DNA of 13,935 bases, from positions 1 to 13,935 of the forward strand of contig JABANP010000867.1 of assembly GCA_013115135.1 (NCBI GenBank), written 5' to 3'. Below the pieces are notes generated by a model. It did no database searches and was not told where the DNA came from. It saw nothing but the letters and a program-made list of their open reading frames with translations. This DNA comes from Perkinsus olseni. Taxonomy: Eukaryota; Perkinsozoa; Perkinsida; Perkinsidae. Shown here one piece after another: positions 6,541 to 13,895 of the stretch. Numbering within the stretch: the stretch's first letter is position 1; each line of letters starts with the position of its first letter. Both the position numbers and the translations under genes were made by a program.

Positions 6541-6599
6541 TAGTAGCTGTTCGTTGACCTGCTCTCCCAGAATCGACTAAATATGGTCTTTATTACGTC

Positions 6600-6671
6600 G
6601 GCTGTGTGGTCTAGTGGTATGATTCTCGCTTAGGGTGCGAGAGGTCCCGAGTTCAATTCTCGGCACAGCCC
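6600..6671 (+). tRNA. tRNA-Pro(AGG), consensus copy
   Basis: This is a nuclear-type proline tRNA. The 7-bp acceptor stem GGCTGTG/CACAGCC, A box TGGTCTAGTGGTA, anticodon stem CTCGC/GCGAG around TTAGGGT (anticodon AGG, whose A34 is normally modified to inosine), a five-base variable region, T stem CCGAG/CTCGG and discriminator C73 are all visible. No intron is present, and CCA is not encoded. The AT-rich CTAAATATGG about 22-30 bases upstream may serve as a TATA-like element. No run of four T follows it before the next gene. Confidence 0.95.
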
Positions 6672-6755
6672 ATCATATTAAACACGAGATGTGTACTAGT
6701 AGCTGTTCGTTGACCTGCTCTACCAGAATCGACTAAATATGGTCTTTATTACGTC

Positions 6756-6827
6756 GGCTGTGTGGTCTAGTGGTATGATTCTCGCTTAGGGTGCGAGAGG
6801 TCCCGAGTTCAATTCTCGGCACAGCCC
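6756..6827 (+). tRNA. tRNA-Pro(AGG), consensus copy
   Basis: Identical to the gene at 6600 and exactly 156 bp downstream. The spacer before it begins CATCATATTAAACACGAG (type A) and the one after begins TTCATAAGATACACAAGG (type B). Confidence 0.95.
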
Positions 6828-6911
6828 TTCATAAGATACACAAGGTGTGTACTAGTAGCTGTTCGTTGACCTGCTCTCCCAGAATCGACTAAATATGATC
6901 CTTACTACGTC

Positions 6912-6983
6912 GGCTGTGTGGTCTAGTGGTATGATTCTCGCTTAGGGTGCGAGAGGTCCCGAGATCAATTCTCGGCACAGCCC
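6912..6983 (+). tRNA. tRNA-Pro(AGG) with altered T loop
   Basis: As consensus except that the T loop reads ATCAATT instead of TTCAATT. This changes the nearly universal T54, which pairs with A58 and is part of the B box. It is likely to weaken TFIIIC binding and folding, so the copy may be a pseudogene. Copy 2 (13272-13343) has the same change. Confidence 0.8.
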
Positions 6984-7067
6984 TCCGTATGATACACAAG
7001 GTGTGTACTAGCAGCTGTTCGTTGACCTGCTCTCCCAGAATCGACTAAATATGGTCCTTATTACGTC

Positions 7068-7112
7068 GGCTGTGTGGTCTAGTGGTATGATTCTCGCTTA
7101 GGGTGCGAGAGG
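7068..7112 (+). pseudogene. tRNA-Pro 5' half, interrupted
   Basis: The first 45 bases of the tRNA, including the A box and complete anticodon arm, match the intact gene at 13428 in copy 2. After GCGAGAGG (7105-7112) the sequence is unrelated. The start is on the 156-bp lattice. Confidence 0.88.
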
Positions 7113-7648
7113 GCTGCGCGATATAGTGTGATATTCGCGCCGGAGGCGCGAAAAAAAAATAAAAAAAATAAGTTGAGAAACCAGTTCTTGTTGAAACACT
7201 CATCTTATGGGTGATTGAAATAGAGGTTTTCCGTCTCTTCACGGACGAGGAAGGGTTATTTCACGCGGGCTGGGATACACTACGAATCTCGGCCGTTCAA
7301 GTTGCTCCACCTCCCAGCCTCTACCGCCTGGCTGGCAGTCGGCATATCATGCTGAGTACTTAGAACTCCTGTATCTATTGATTTGATACTCTCATCTTAT
7401 CGCGAGGTTCAACACACTGCTTTTCAGAGCAGGAAATCCGTCTTTCTCACCCATGTCATATGTTATGAGTCAGCTCCCAGCTCTGCCACAACTCTTCTGC
7501 ATTATGGAAGAACTTCAGGGGGCTTCTCCGCACACCGCGGGGCGATTTCCCCGAATGATTGACACTCGGGTCTGTAGCCCGTGGGAAGGAGGCTGTTCAA
7601 ATGCTTCAACGGTATTCTCAAAGACGTCTAGCTGTCTACAAACAGAGG
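7113..7648. mobile_element. 536-bp segment lying between two tRNA-Pro halves
   Basis: The segment is bounded on both sides by GCGAGAGG (7105-7112 and 7649-7656), which would be an 8-bp target duplication if it is an insertion. It has no terminal inverted repeat or open frame of note. Near its left end are TTCGCGCC-GGA-GGCGCGAA (7134-7152) and an A-rich tract (7151-7171). However, the tRNA 3' half on its right has several substitutions absent from the equivalent tRNA at 13428, so a simple recent insertion does not explain everything; recombination between array units is an alternative. Confidence 0.45.
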
Positions 7649-7683
7649 GCGAGAGGCCCTGAGTTCAATTCTAGGCACAGCCC
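7649..7683 (+). pseudogene. tRNA-Pro 3' half, mutated, at the array end
   Basis: Matches tRNA positions 38-72 with substitutions that give GGCCCTGAG and TTCTAGG and break a pair in the T stem. It is followed by array spacer (TTCGTATGATACACAAGG) that stops at about 7709, so this is the last remnant of the array in copy 1. Confidence 0.85.
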
Positions 7684-7709
7684 TTCGTATGATACACAAG
7701 GTGTGTACT

Positions 7710-7766
7710 AGCTGCTTAGCAGCTGCTGCTAGTTTACTAGTAGCTGCTTAGCAGCTGCTGCTAGTT
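7710..7766. repeat. Two tandem 32-bp repeats with one-base-centre palindromes
   Basis: A 25-base sequence beginning AGCTGCTTAGCAGCT occurs at 7710-7734 and 7742-7766. Each unit opens with AGCTGCT-T-AGCAGCT, a palindrome of 7-bp arms around one base. The repeat marks the point where array spacer sequence ends. Confidence 0.85.
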
Positions 7767-9457
7767 GACATGATGGATTACTGAGAAACAGTATATCCGA
7801 AAATTTATGACGAGGCTCGAACCAGAGGCAGCCACGAGACGAGCGCCAAACGGCTACATATCGCTGTCGGGTACGTCGCGGCGAAGGACTTCACAAGCCC
7901 AGAGTTTGGTAGCAATCCTACGCAGGAGGATCGGCGTGAGCGAAATTACCAAGCAGAGATTATGCGCGCACAAGAGTTGTGCGCGGGAGTAGGTTGCGCG
8001 ACGAGGAATGCGGTACTTCAACTGATTCATCGCTAGAGCTAGCAACGAGTGCTAGCAACAGATACAGCCATGAGTTGTAATGGCTGTGATAATGGCGGAT
8101 GTGAGCTCGACCCAGCCCTCCGCTCCCTGGATGTGGAGGTAGGACGCTGGAGACTGGTGACTCAACCCAGACTGGGTATGGAGTCGGGCAGTCGTCTAAT
8201 GTCCTACTGAACAGTGGTGGCCACCAACTCTTTGTTGGCAGCGAGTGTAGGCTACTGCCTAGCTGCTGGCTCTGACACTGATAAGTACTGAACAGGTCAG
8301 AGCAAGGCCACGCACTGTTCACACTCCCAACCTCTGCATCATGGGAATTTCGTCACACCTGTCGTCAATTTCTCCGCGAAACCGCTCACATTGAGGCCTC
8401 ATAGCGCCAATTCCTCCCCTCCTTCACCGATTGGCCCCGCCTCTACCCCTGTAGCTTAAGGCTCGATTTTCTCCATCGACTTCGACGCAATTAGTGTCTA
8501 GACCGTGTGGTGGAGCTTTGCACGACGATCCAGAAGTGGACCTGCACCCAAAATAGTGTTGACAGCAATCCTAAAATACCCCGTACGGCACGCACTTGAA
8601 GCCTGCCAGAAACAACAAGACTATCACAGAAATAAGCTAAGCCACATGAAGGAGGCGAGGATCCTGAGGGAACCTTTCATCTCTCGAGAAGATACTTCCA
8701 CGATTATGTACACTGCGGTCGAGAGAGCCGAACAACCTACAACAGAATACACTGTTTAACGTTGAAAACTCGCTCCCCACCTGCTGGCCCGAGTGACAAG
8801 AGGCTCTGCTTGCCGGCTAACTCGGCCCAGTTTTTCGCCGATAAAATGAGTGAAAAGCCCCTGGAAATCAAAAACTTGCACGGCGTAATGCTTTGCCACA
8901 TCGAAGCGTTTCTGTGGGCCTTCTCGCTCATCATGAATGTTGTCTCTCGACTATATCGAAGTTCCAACTACACACGCCACGAAGCTAGTTGCGCGCACTG
9001 CAGCTACTGTATGATGATTACATTATCATCCTTTCCGGAAAATTTTAATTCATCGTCCCCTACGTAGGCTGGAGAGCGAGCGAGTGATGACCAGGGCACG
9101 AATGTACAGCAGCCGCCTCCTGTCATCTCCATAATTACCTAAAAGTCAACTTCCCCCTCAATACCCCTCAACCTTACCATGTCCGGCGGGGCAGATAGGC
9201 CCGACTTTCAGGCAATTCGGCATTCATTATGGTCTCCTGGTCGCAGGTGTAGCAAAATGAATATCAAGTAGCTGCAAGGATAGGTCAGAGAACTCGGCGG
9301 TTGCCGTTTTAACAAAACTTCTATCTCCGTGAGTTCTTATCGGCTCTATTCGAGCCATTTCCCATCCTCACGTATTACCAACGCAACACACACATATCGA
9401 TGGAAAAAAGTACTACGGAAACTGATCCGGGGTCAACGAAAAAATACGACAAAAAAA
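7767..9457. other. Long region without a recognisable gene
   Basis: Only short open frames (under ~120 codons) occur on either strand, and none resembles a family I know. Visible structure: hairpin ACAGCCAT-GAGTTGTA-ATGGCTGT (8064-8087); ACCCAG-A-CTGGGT (8165-8177), another one-base-centre palindrome; CCAAC-TCTTT-GTTGG near 8226; TAGGC-TACT-GCCTA near 8250. The last ~150 bases are probably the 3' flank of the glutamate dehydrogenase fragment. The rest may be intergenic or decayed repeat DNA. Confidence 0.4.
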
Positions 9458-10129
9458 CTATAGGCTGAAGGAGCCCAAATGACGCGGCCTTCCCATATCT
9501 GCCGGAGTCATCTCTCCCCCGCTGCTCTGCTCCAACGACCGCATGAACTGATAGAAGGCGAACTCGCTGGCATTGAGCCCATACTTGTAGACGAAGGTGC
9601 TGGCGATCCAAGTGGCAACCATGGCCATGATGTAGGCCTCGGGCGTGCGCTCCAGGATCTGATCGAGTCCGCAATGCACCAGCAACAGTCGTGGGACGCA
9701 GCGCCTGAGGACGGCTCGGACCATCCAATCGTTTTCTGGGTCTTCCGCCTCCAAGACCTCCATAATATATGCCTTAAGGTGGTTGATCTTTCTGGAGAGC
9801 ATCGTGCTGGCATCAACCTTCTTAACGAAGTCGGAGCCGTCGACGACCATGACCTCATGATTGGCAGTCCAGATGCCGCTGAACTCCATCCTAGCATTGT
9901 GGCGGATGACGGAGATGTTCTCCTGCGCATACTGTTCGTAGAACTCGGGAGGTGGGCTGTTAGGGTCCTTCACCGTCAGGTTCTTCTCATGGTCGTCGGG
10001 GTCCATACACAGAGCAGCGAACACTTCCAAGCTTGACGAAGTGACCCCTCCCTTGTTAGTAGACGCGTCCTTGAAGAGATGCACACCAGCGTCTTCCAGT
10101 ACACGCCTCGCATCGTCAGTGAAGAACAG
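9458..10129 (-). pseudogene. NAD-specific glutamate dehydrogenase (large type), C-terminal fragment
   Basis: On the minus strand about 223 codons end at TAG 9458-9460. The translation contains FKDASTNKGGVTSSSLEV, characteristic of the large (~115 kDa or larger) NAD-dependent glutamate dehydrogenases (EC 1.4.1.2) of fungi and protists, which convert glutamate to 2-oxoglutarate and ammonia. Later segments (VPRLLLVHCGLD; FVYKYGLNASEFAFYQF) fit the C-terminal region of that family. The frame extends upstream beyond GTG 10084 as LFFTDDARRVLEDAGV, still homologous, until TAA at 10130-10132. That stop lies in the adjoining duplicated segment, so the gene is cut at the duplication boundary at 10129. 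The N-terminal domains and most of the catalytic region are missing. Codons are C/G-rich at third positions and no frameshift is seen, so truncation looks recent. Without a promoter or start, it is probably non-functional. Confidence 0.9.
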
Positions 10130-10306
10130 TTATTACCAACTTAAGATCGTACAAGATCTTTGGTATCTACTTCCACTACTACATCATCGTTGGTATTGGC
10201 ATTGTTGGTACTATTATTGTTGGTATCCATCCCGAGTTGTGTTATTAGTTTTATTACGCAACCCAAGAAGCACTTAAGTAACTCAACAAAGCCAAAGCTA
10301 AAAGTT

Positions 10307-10387
10307 GTAGCCTACACCTAGTAGGCTACTACTAGTATATTAGTACTAGTATACTAGTAGTATAGTAGCCTACTAGTAGCAGCCTAC
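10307..10387. repeat. CTAG-rich nested palindrome, copy 2
   Basis: Counterpart of 3262-3342. It ends in AGTAGCAGCC rather than AGTAGTAGCC. Confidence 0.75.
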
Positions 10388-11211
10388 AAGGAGAGCAATT
10401 TCTGCCGACTGTAACAAAAGTCAATAAGAGTCGCAGCATGGGAAGAGTTTTCGAGTACATGTTCCAAGTCAAATTCCAGTAGCTCCTTTCGGAGTTCGGA
10501 GCACAGCTCTGTACTCCAGAGCGGAGTTTCTGCTGAGGGCCAGCACCGAGGAATGTTTTCCTCGGGACTAGGTGGCAGGTCGTCACTGTTAGCAGCATCT
10601 CTCTTTTCCGAAAGGTGCCCCGCGCGGGGTCTATGGCACTCACAATGCAGACACCGAGCTCTATTTTGTTCGAGGTTCGCCGTCTCGCAAACTGATAGAG
10701 CTACGTGGGTTTGTCTTTATTCTGCCGCTGCTCTTGCTGGACCCGCCACAGTATCGCCGCGATGACAAACACCTGCATTATGGCTTTAGTTAGCAGCCGT
10801 ATAACCTCTTCATCCAGTCTGAACACAGCCCGGATTTTAGACCCTGTTACGGGTTTCACACTATCATATCCCCGCCACGCCGAGCCAACGAATCATAATC
10901 CCCAAACGCATTTCTATGGCGCCGAAGTTCGGCGCCCGAACCAACAAATACTTTTGCTGAGGAGGACTTCCTCATAGTATAATATTCCAACTGCGATGCG
11001 CTGCAAGATAATTATTCGCGCATTGTGTGTCTCACCGAGGATCACTCGCACTTATGTGCCTCTATCGCGCGGCGCGGTCCGCGCCAAACCGAGACACTAT
11101 ATTTCGCTGCTTCCATCCGCCCCCAAGTATCACTCGACAGCTTCTTGATGAACTGCGAGCGACTTGGATCCTTTGAGAAACTTCAGAGAAAATGGAACGA
11201 ATCTAGTCTCG

Positions 11212-11715
11212 TTATGACTTTAAATAACACGTTCGTGAGGATGGTTGGTTCTCCGTCATTTCCACAACGAGATTTATCGGGATGAATAAGCAGCGACGCT
11301 CTGGCTCCGGCTCATTACAACTGCCGTATACGCTGCTGCAGCGTATACGGCAGTTGTAATGAGCCGGAATGTCTTCGAAAGCGTGAATCACGCTCTCGAT
11401 CACGCAGCGTGATATTATAAGATCCACGGTTACTGGTTCAACAGTTTTCATCCACATAGTAAAGAACAGTTCTTTGGACTCTCTCAAAGTTACTTTGAGA
11501 GAGTCGCATAGGGTCGTCAAAGCCGGCATAGGGTTTGGGGACGTAGCTGTCGGAATCTGTTTCGGTGAAGGTGTGAGAGATCGTTTCTCAAAGACGACCT
11601 CCCCATATTCATTCACGAGCGAATGACTCCATTTCACGCCTGCGTCGCTTTCGCATCGATCTGCCAGCGGTCTGCCATGATCCTCCCTTGGTATACTACC
11701 GGAGAGACTGCTCAT
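11212..11715 (-). CDS. Possible 167-aa protein, copy-2 counterpart, doubtful
   Basis: Same doubtful frame as 4167-4667, one residue longer. About 20 residues near the C-terminus differ completely because of the two indels; both ends agree. No family is recognised. Confidence 0.18.
   Translation of the reverse strand: MSSLSGSIPREDHGRPLADRCESDAGVKWSHSLVNEYGEVVFEKRSLTPSPKQIPTATSPNPMPALTTLCDSLKVTLRESKELFFTMWMKTVEPVTVDLIISRCVIESVIHAFEDIPAHYNCRIRCSSVYGSCNEPEPERRCLFIPINLVVEMTENQPSSRTCYLKS
11307..11367. repeat. Perfect 29-bp palindrome with 3-base centre (copy 2)
   Basis: Arms 11307-11335 and 11339-11367 are perfectly complementary around CTG 11336-11338. The two imperfect positions of copy 1 are both matched here. 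Confidence 0.93.
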
Positions 11716-12204
11716 TTCCTGTGTGAGTTCCGGCTGGCGTAAAATGAAGTCTGATACGTATACAGCGATTACGTACTCTGTGGAGCAGTCAGATTCTTTG
11801 ACGTTCCAGCCGTGCGAGTTGTCCCTCGCCCCTGGATCGCCGATCTCTGGGAATCCAGCATCGGGTCACCCGATGCCGAGCGCCGCCGCTGTTTAATTCG
11901 ACACTCCCGAAACCGTCCCGCAGCGACTCGAGAGTCCCGGGAACTCTCGGTCGCCGATAAACTGACCCACACGCGGCATAGTGGCGCGTGCAAGAGTATT
12001 CTTTCTTTGCTCCTTGATCTTTTTTACAGGAGAATAGTGAGGTTAAAATGGACTGCATAGACGTCTATCTCAATCCGAAGAAGACATGTTTCAGAGAGCA
12101 CGAGGAAAGCTTACATTTGGTCTGGACCTTGGTCTAGCCAACTACAAAATCGAATTTCTCTCCACCCAGAGCCCCTCAAATAAATCGAATGAGATGATGA
12201 AATA

Positions 12205-12570
12205 TACCATTCAGAAGCCTATTTGGCGGATAAGGCCGCCTATATGGGGGGTCGGGAATTTCACGTTGGCGGGTTGAGGCAGCAAATTGACGGTAGGGTC
12301 GAGATGAGGGGATAGTATCCCCTGGATACAAATTGTATCATACAATTGGCGGATAAAGAAGTCATTTTAGCGGCAGGCCTCAAATAAGGAATTCAATTCC
12401 GCGAATAAGGCACACAATTTCATGGTTAAGGAAGTCAATTTCGCTGATAAGGACATCAATTTCGGGGGGTCAACTTGAGCCATACCGGAAATCTTCCCGC
12501 TGCTATTCTCAGATTGACACAACTGCGCTGCAGTGCATGACAGTATCTTACGAATGGCTTCTGAATGGTA
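12205..12570. mobile_element. Small TIR transposon (MITE-like), 366 bp, copy 2
   Basis: Counterpart of 5157-5522, flanked by TA at 12203-12204 and 12571-12572. It was present before the duplication. Confidence 0.85.
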
Positions 12571-12684
12571 TAGAGAGTGCTTTTCTCCGTTTCCTGGAGG
12601 AAAATCGGCTTCTGATGTGCCTTGATTATTTATTGTGCTCATAATTCCGTCTCGTGGTCTTGCGACAAGAACTGCGCAAGAAGG

Positions 12685-12719
12685 GCGAGAGGTCCCGAGT
12701 TCAATTCTCGGCACAGCCC
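12685..12719 (+). pseudogene. tRNA-Pro 3' half, first unit of array copy 2
   Basis: Identical to 5637-5671, with the same replaced 5' half. The chimera therefore existed before the duplication. Confidence 0.85.
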
Positions 12720-12803
12720 TTCATAAGATACACAAGGTGTGTACTAGTAGCTGTTCGTTGACCTGCTCTCCCAGAATTGACTAAATATGATCCTTACTAC
12801 GTC

Positions 12804-12875
12804 GGCTGTGTGCTCTAGTGGTATGATTCTCGCTTAGGGTGCGAGAGGTCCCGAGTTCAATTCTCGGCACAGTCC
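12804..12875 (+). tRNA. tRNA-Pro(AGG) variant, copy 2
   Basis: Carries the same A-box G10-to-C and acceptor C71-to-T changes as 5756-5827. Confidence 0.75.
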
Positions 12876-12959
12876 ATCATATTAAACACGAGATGTGTAC
12901 TAGTAGCTGTTCGTTGACCTGCTCTCCCAGAATCGACTAAATATGGTCTTTATTACGTC

Positions 12960-13031
12960 GGCTGTGTGGTCTAGTGGTATGATTCTCGCTTAGGGTGCGA
13001 GAGGTCCCGAGTTCAATTCTCGGCACAGCCC
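12960..13031 (+). tRNA. tRNA-Pro(AGG), consensus
   Basis: Complete cloverleaf, identical to 6600-6671. The spacer before it is the uninterrupted version of the transposon target (TA at 12901-12902). Confidence 0.95.
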
Positions 13032-13115
13032 ATCATATTAAACACGAGATGTGTACTAGTAGCTGTTCGTTGACCTGCTCTACCAGAATCGACTAAATAT
13101 GGTCTTTATTACGTC

Positions 13116-13187
13116 GGCTGTGTGGTCTAGTGGTATGATTCTCGCTTAGGGTGCGAGAGGTCCCGAGTTCAATTCTCGGCACAGCCC
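13116..13187 (+). tRNA. tRNA-Pro(AGG), consensus
   Basis: Identical to 6756-6827, 156 bp after the previous gene. Confidence 0.95.
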
Positions 13188-13271
13188 TTCATAAGATACA
13201 CAAGGTGTGTACTAGTAGCTGTTCGTTGACCTGCTCTCCCAGAATCGACTAAATATGATCCTTACTACGTC

Positions 13272-13343
13272 GGCTGTGTGGTCTAGTGGTATGATTCTCG
13301 CTTAGGGTGCGAGAGGTCCCGAGATCAATTCTCGGCACAGCCC
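13272..13343 (+). tRNA. tRNA-Pro(AGG) with altered T loop, copy 2
   Basis: Has the T54-to-A change shared with 6912-6983; it may be inactive. Confidence 0.8.
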
Positions 13344-13427
13344 TCCGTATGATACACAAGGTGTGTACTAGTAGCTGTTCGTTGACCTGCTCTCCCAGAA
13401 TCGACTAAATATGGTCCTTATTACGTC

Positions 13428-13499
13428 GGCTGTGTGGTCTAGTGGTATGATTCTCGCTTAGGGTGCGAGAGGTCCCGAGTTCAATTCTCGGCACAGCCC
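13428..13499 (+). tRNA. tRNA-Pro(AGG), consensus
   Basis: The intact counterpart of the interrupted gene at 7068. It gives the uninterrupted GCGAGAGG site at 13465-13472. Confidence 0.95.
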
Positions 13500-13583
13500 T
13501 TCATAAGATACACAAGGTGTGTACTAGTAGCTGTTCGTTGACCTGCTCTCCCAGAATCGACTAAATATGGTCCTTATTACGTC

Positions 13584-13655
13584 GGCTGTGTGGTCTAGTG
13601 GTATGATTCTCGCTTAGGGTGCGAGAGGTCCCGAGTTCAATTCTCGGCACAGCCC
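13584..13655 (+). tRNA. tRNA-Pro(AGG), consensus
   Basis: Complete, no copy-1 counterpart in the window. Followed by a type A spacer with one substitution (CATATCAAACACG). Confidence 0.95.
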
Positions 13656-13739
13656 ATCATATCAAACACGAGATGTGTACTAGTAGCTGTTCGTTGACCT
13701 GCTCTCCCAGAATCGACTAAATATGGTCTTTATTACGTC

Positions 13740-13811
13740 GGCTGTGTGGTCTAGTGGTATGATTCTCGCTTAGGGTGCGAGAGGTCCCGAGTTCAATTCT
13801 CGGCACAGCCC
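13740..13811 (+). tRNA. tRNA-Pro(AGG), consensus
   Basis: Complete, followed by a type B spacer ending ATGATCCTCACTACGTC. Confidence 0.95.
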
Positions 13812-13895
13812 TTCATAAGATACACAAGGTGTGTACTAGTAGCTGTTCGTTGACCTGCTCTCCCAGAATCGACTAAATATGATCCTCACTACGTC

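Larger units (their letters stand above)
3084..7112 (+). repeat. Segmental duplication, copy 1
   Basis: From GTTATTACCAACTT at 3084 the sequence matches 10129 onward at an offset of 7045, later 7048, with only scattered substitutions and a few small indels (for example GGTT added in copy 2 near 11245, and CAAAT versus CCGT near 4865/11913). Copy 1 also contains an extra 688 bp (the transposon at 5855-6540 plus a duplicated TA). Identity to copy 2 holds to 7112, inside a tRNA gene, where copy 1 diverges. The left flanks of the two copies are unrelated, which argues against a simple assembly duplicate. Confidence 0.93.
10388..12204. other. Hairpin-dense block, copy 2
   Basis: Counterpart of 3343-5156 with very few substitutions. 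All one-base-centre palindromes are kept unchanged. Indels relative to copy 1: GGTT duplicated near 11245, one base net loss near 11300, one base lost near 11914, one T gained near 12022. Confidence 0.45.

Noticed and set aside
7134..7171. GC hairpin followed by an A tract, considered as a terminator.
   Set aside because: On the + strand it is followed by A, not T; on the minus strand the T tract comes before the hairpin.
9479..10036. 185-codon open frame on the + strand opposite the dehydrogenase.
   Set aside because: It is a shadow of the C/G-ending codons of the minus-strand gene, whose family is clear.
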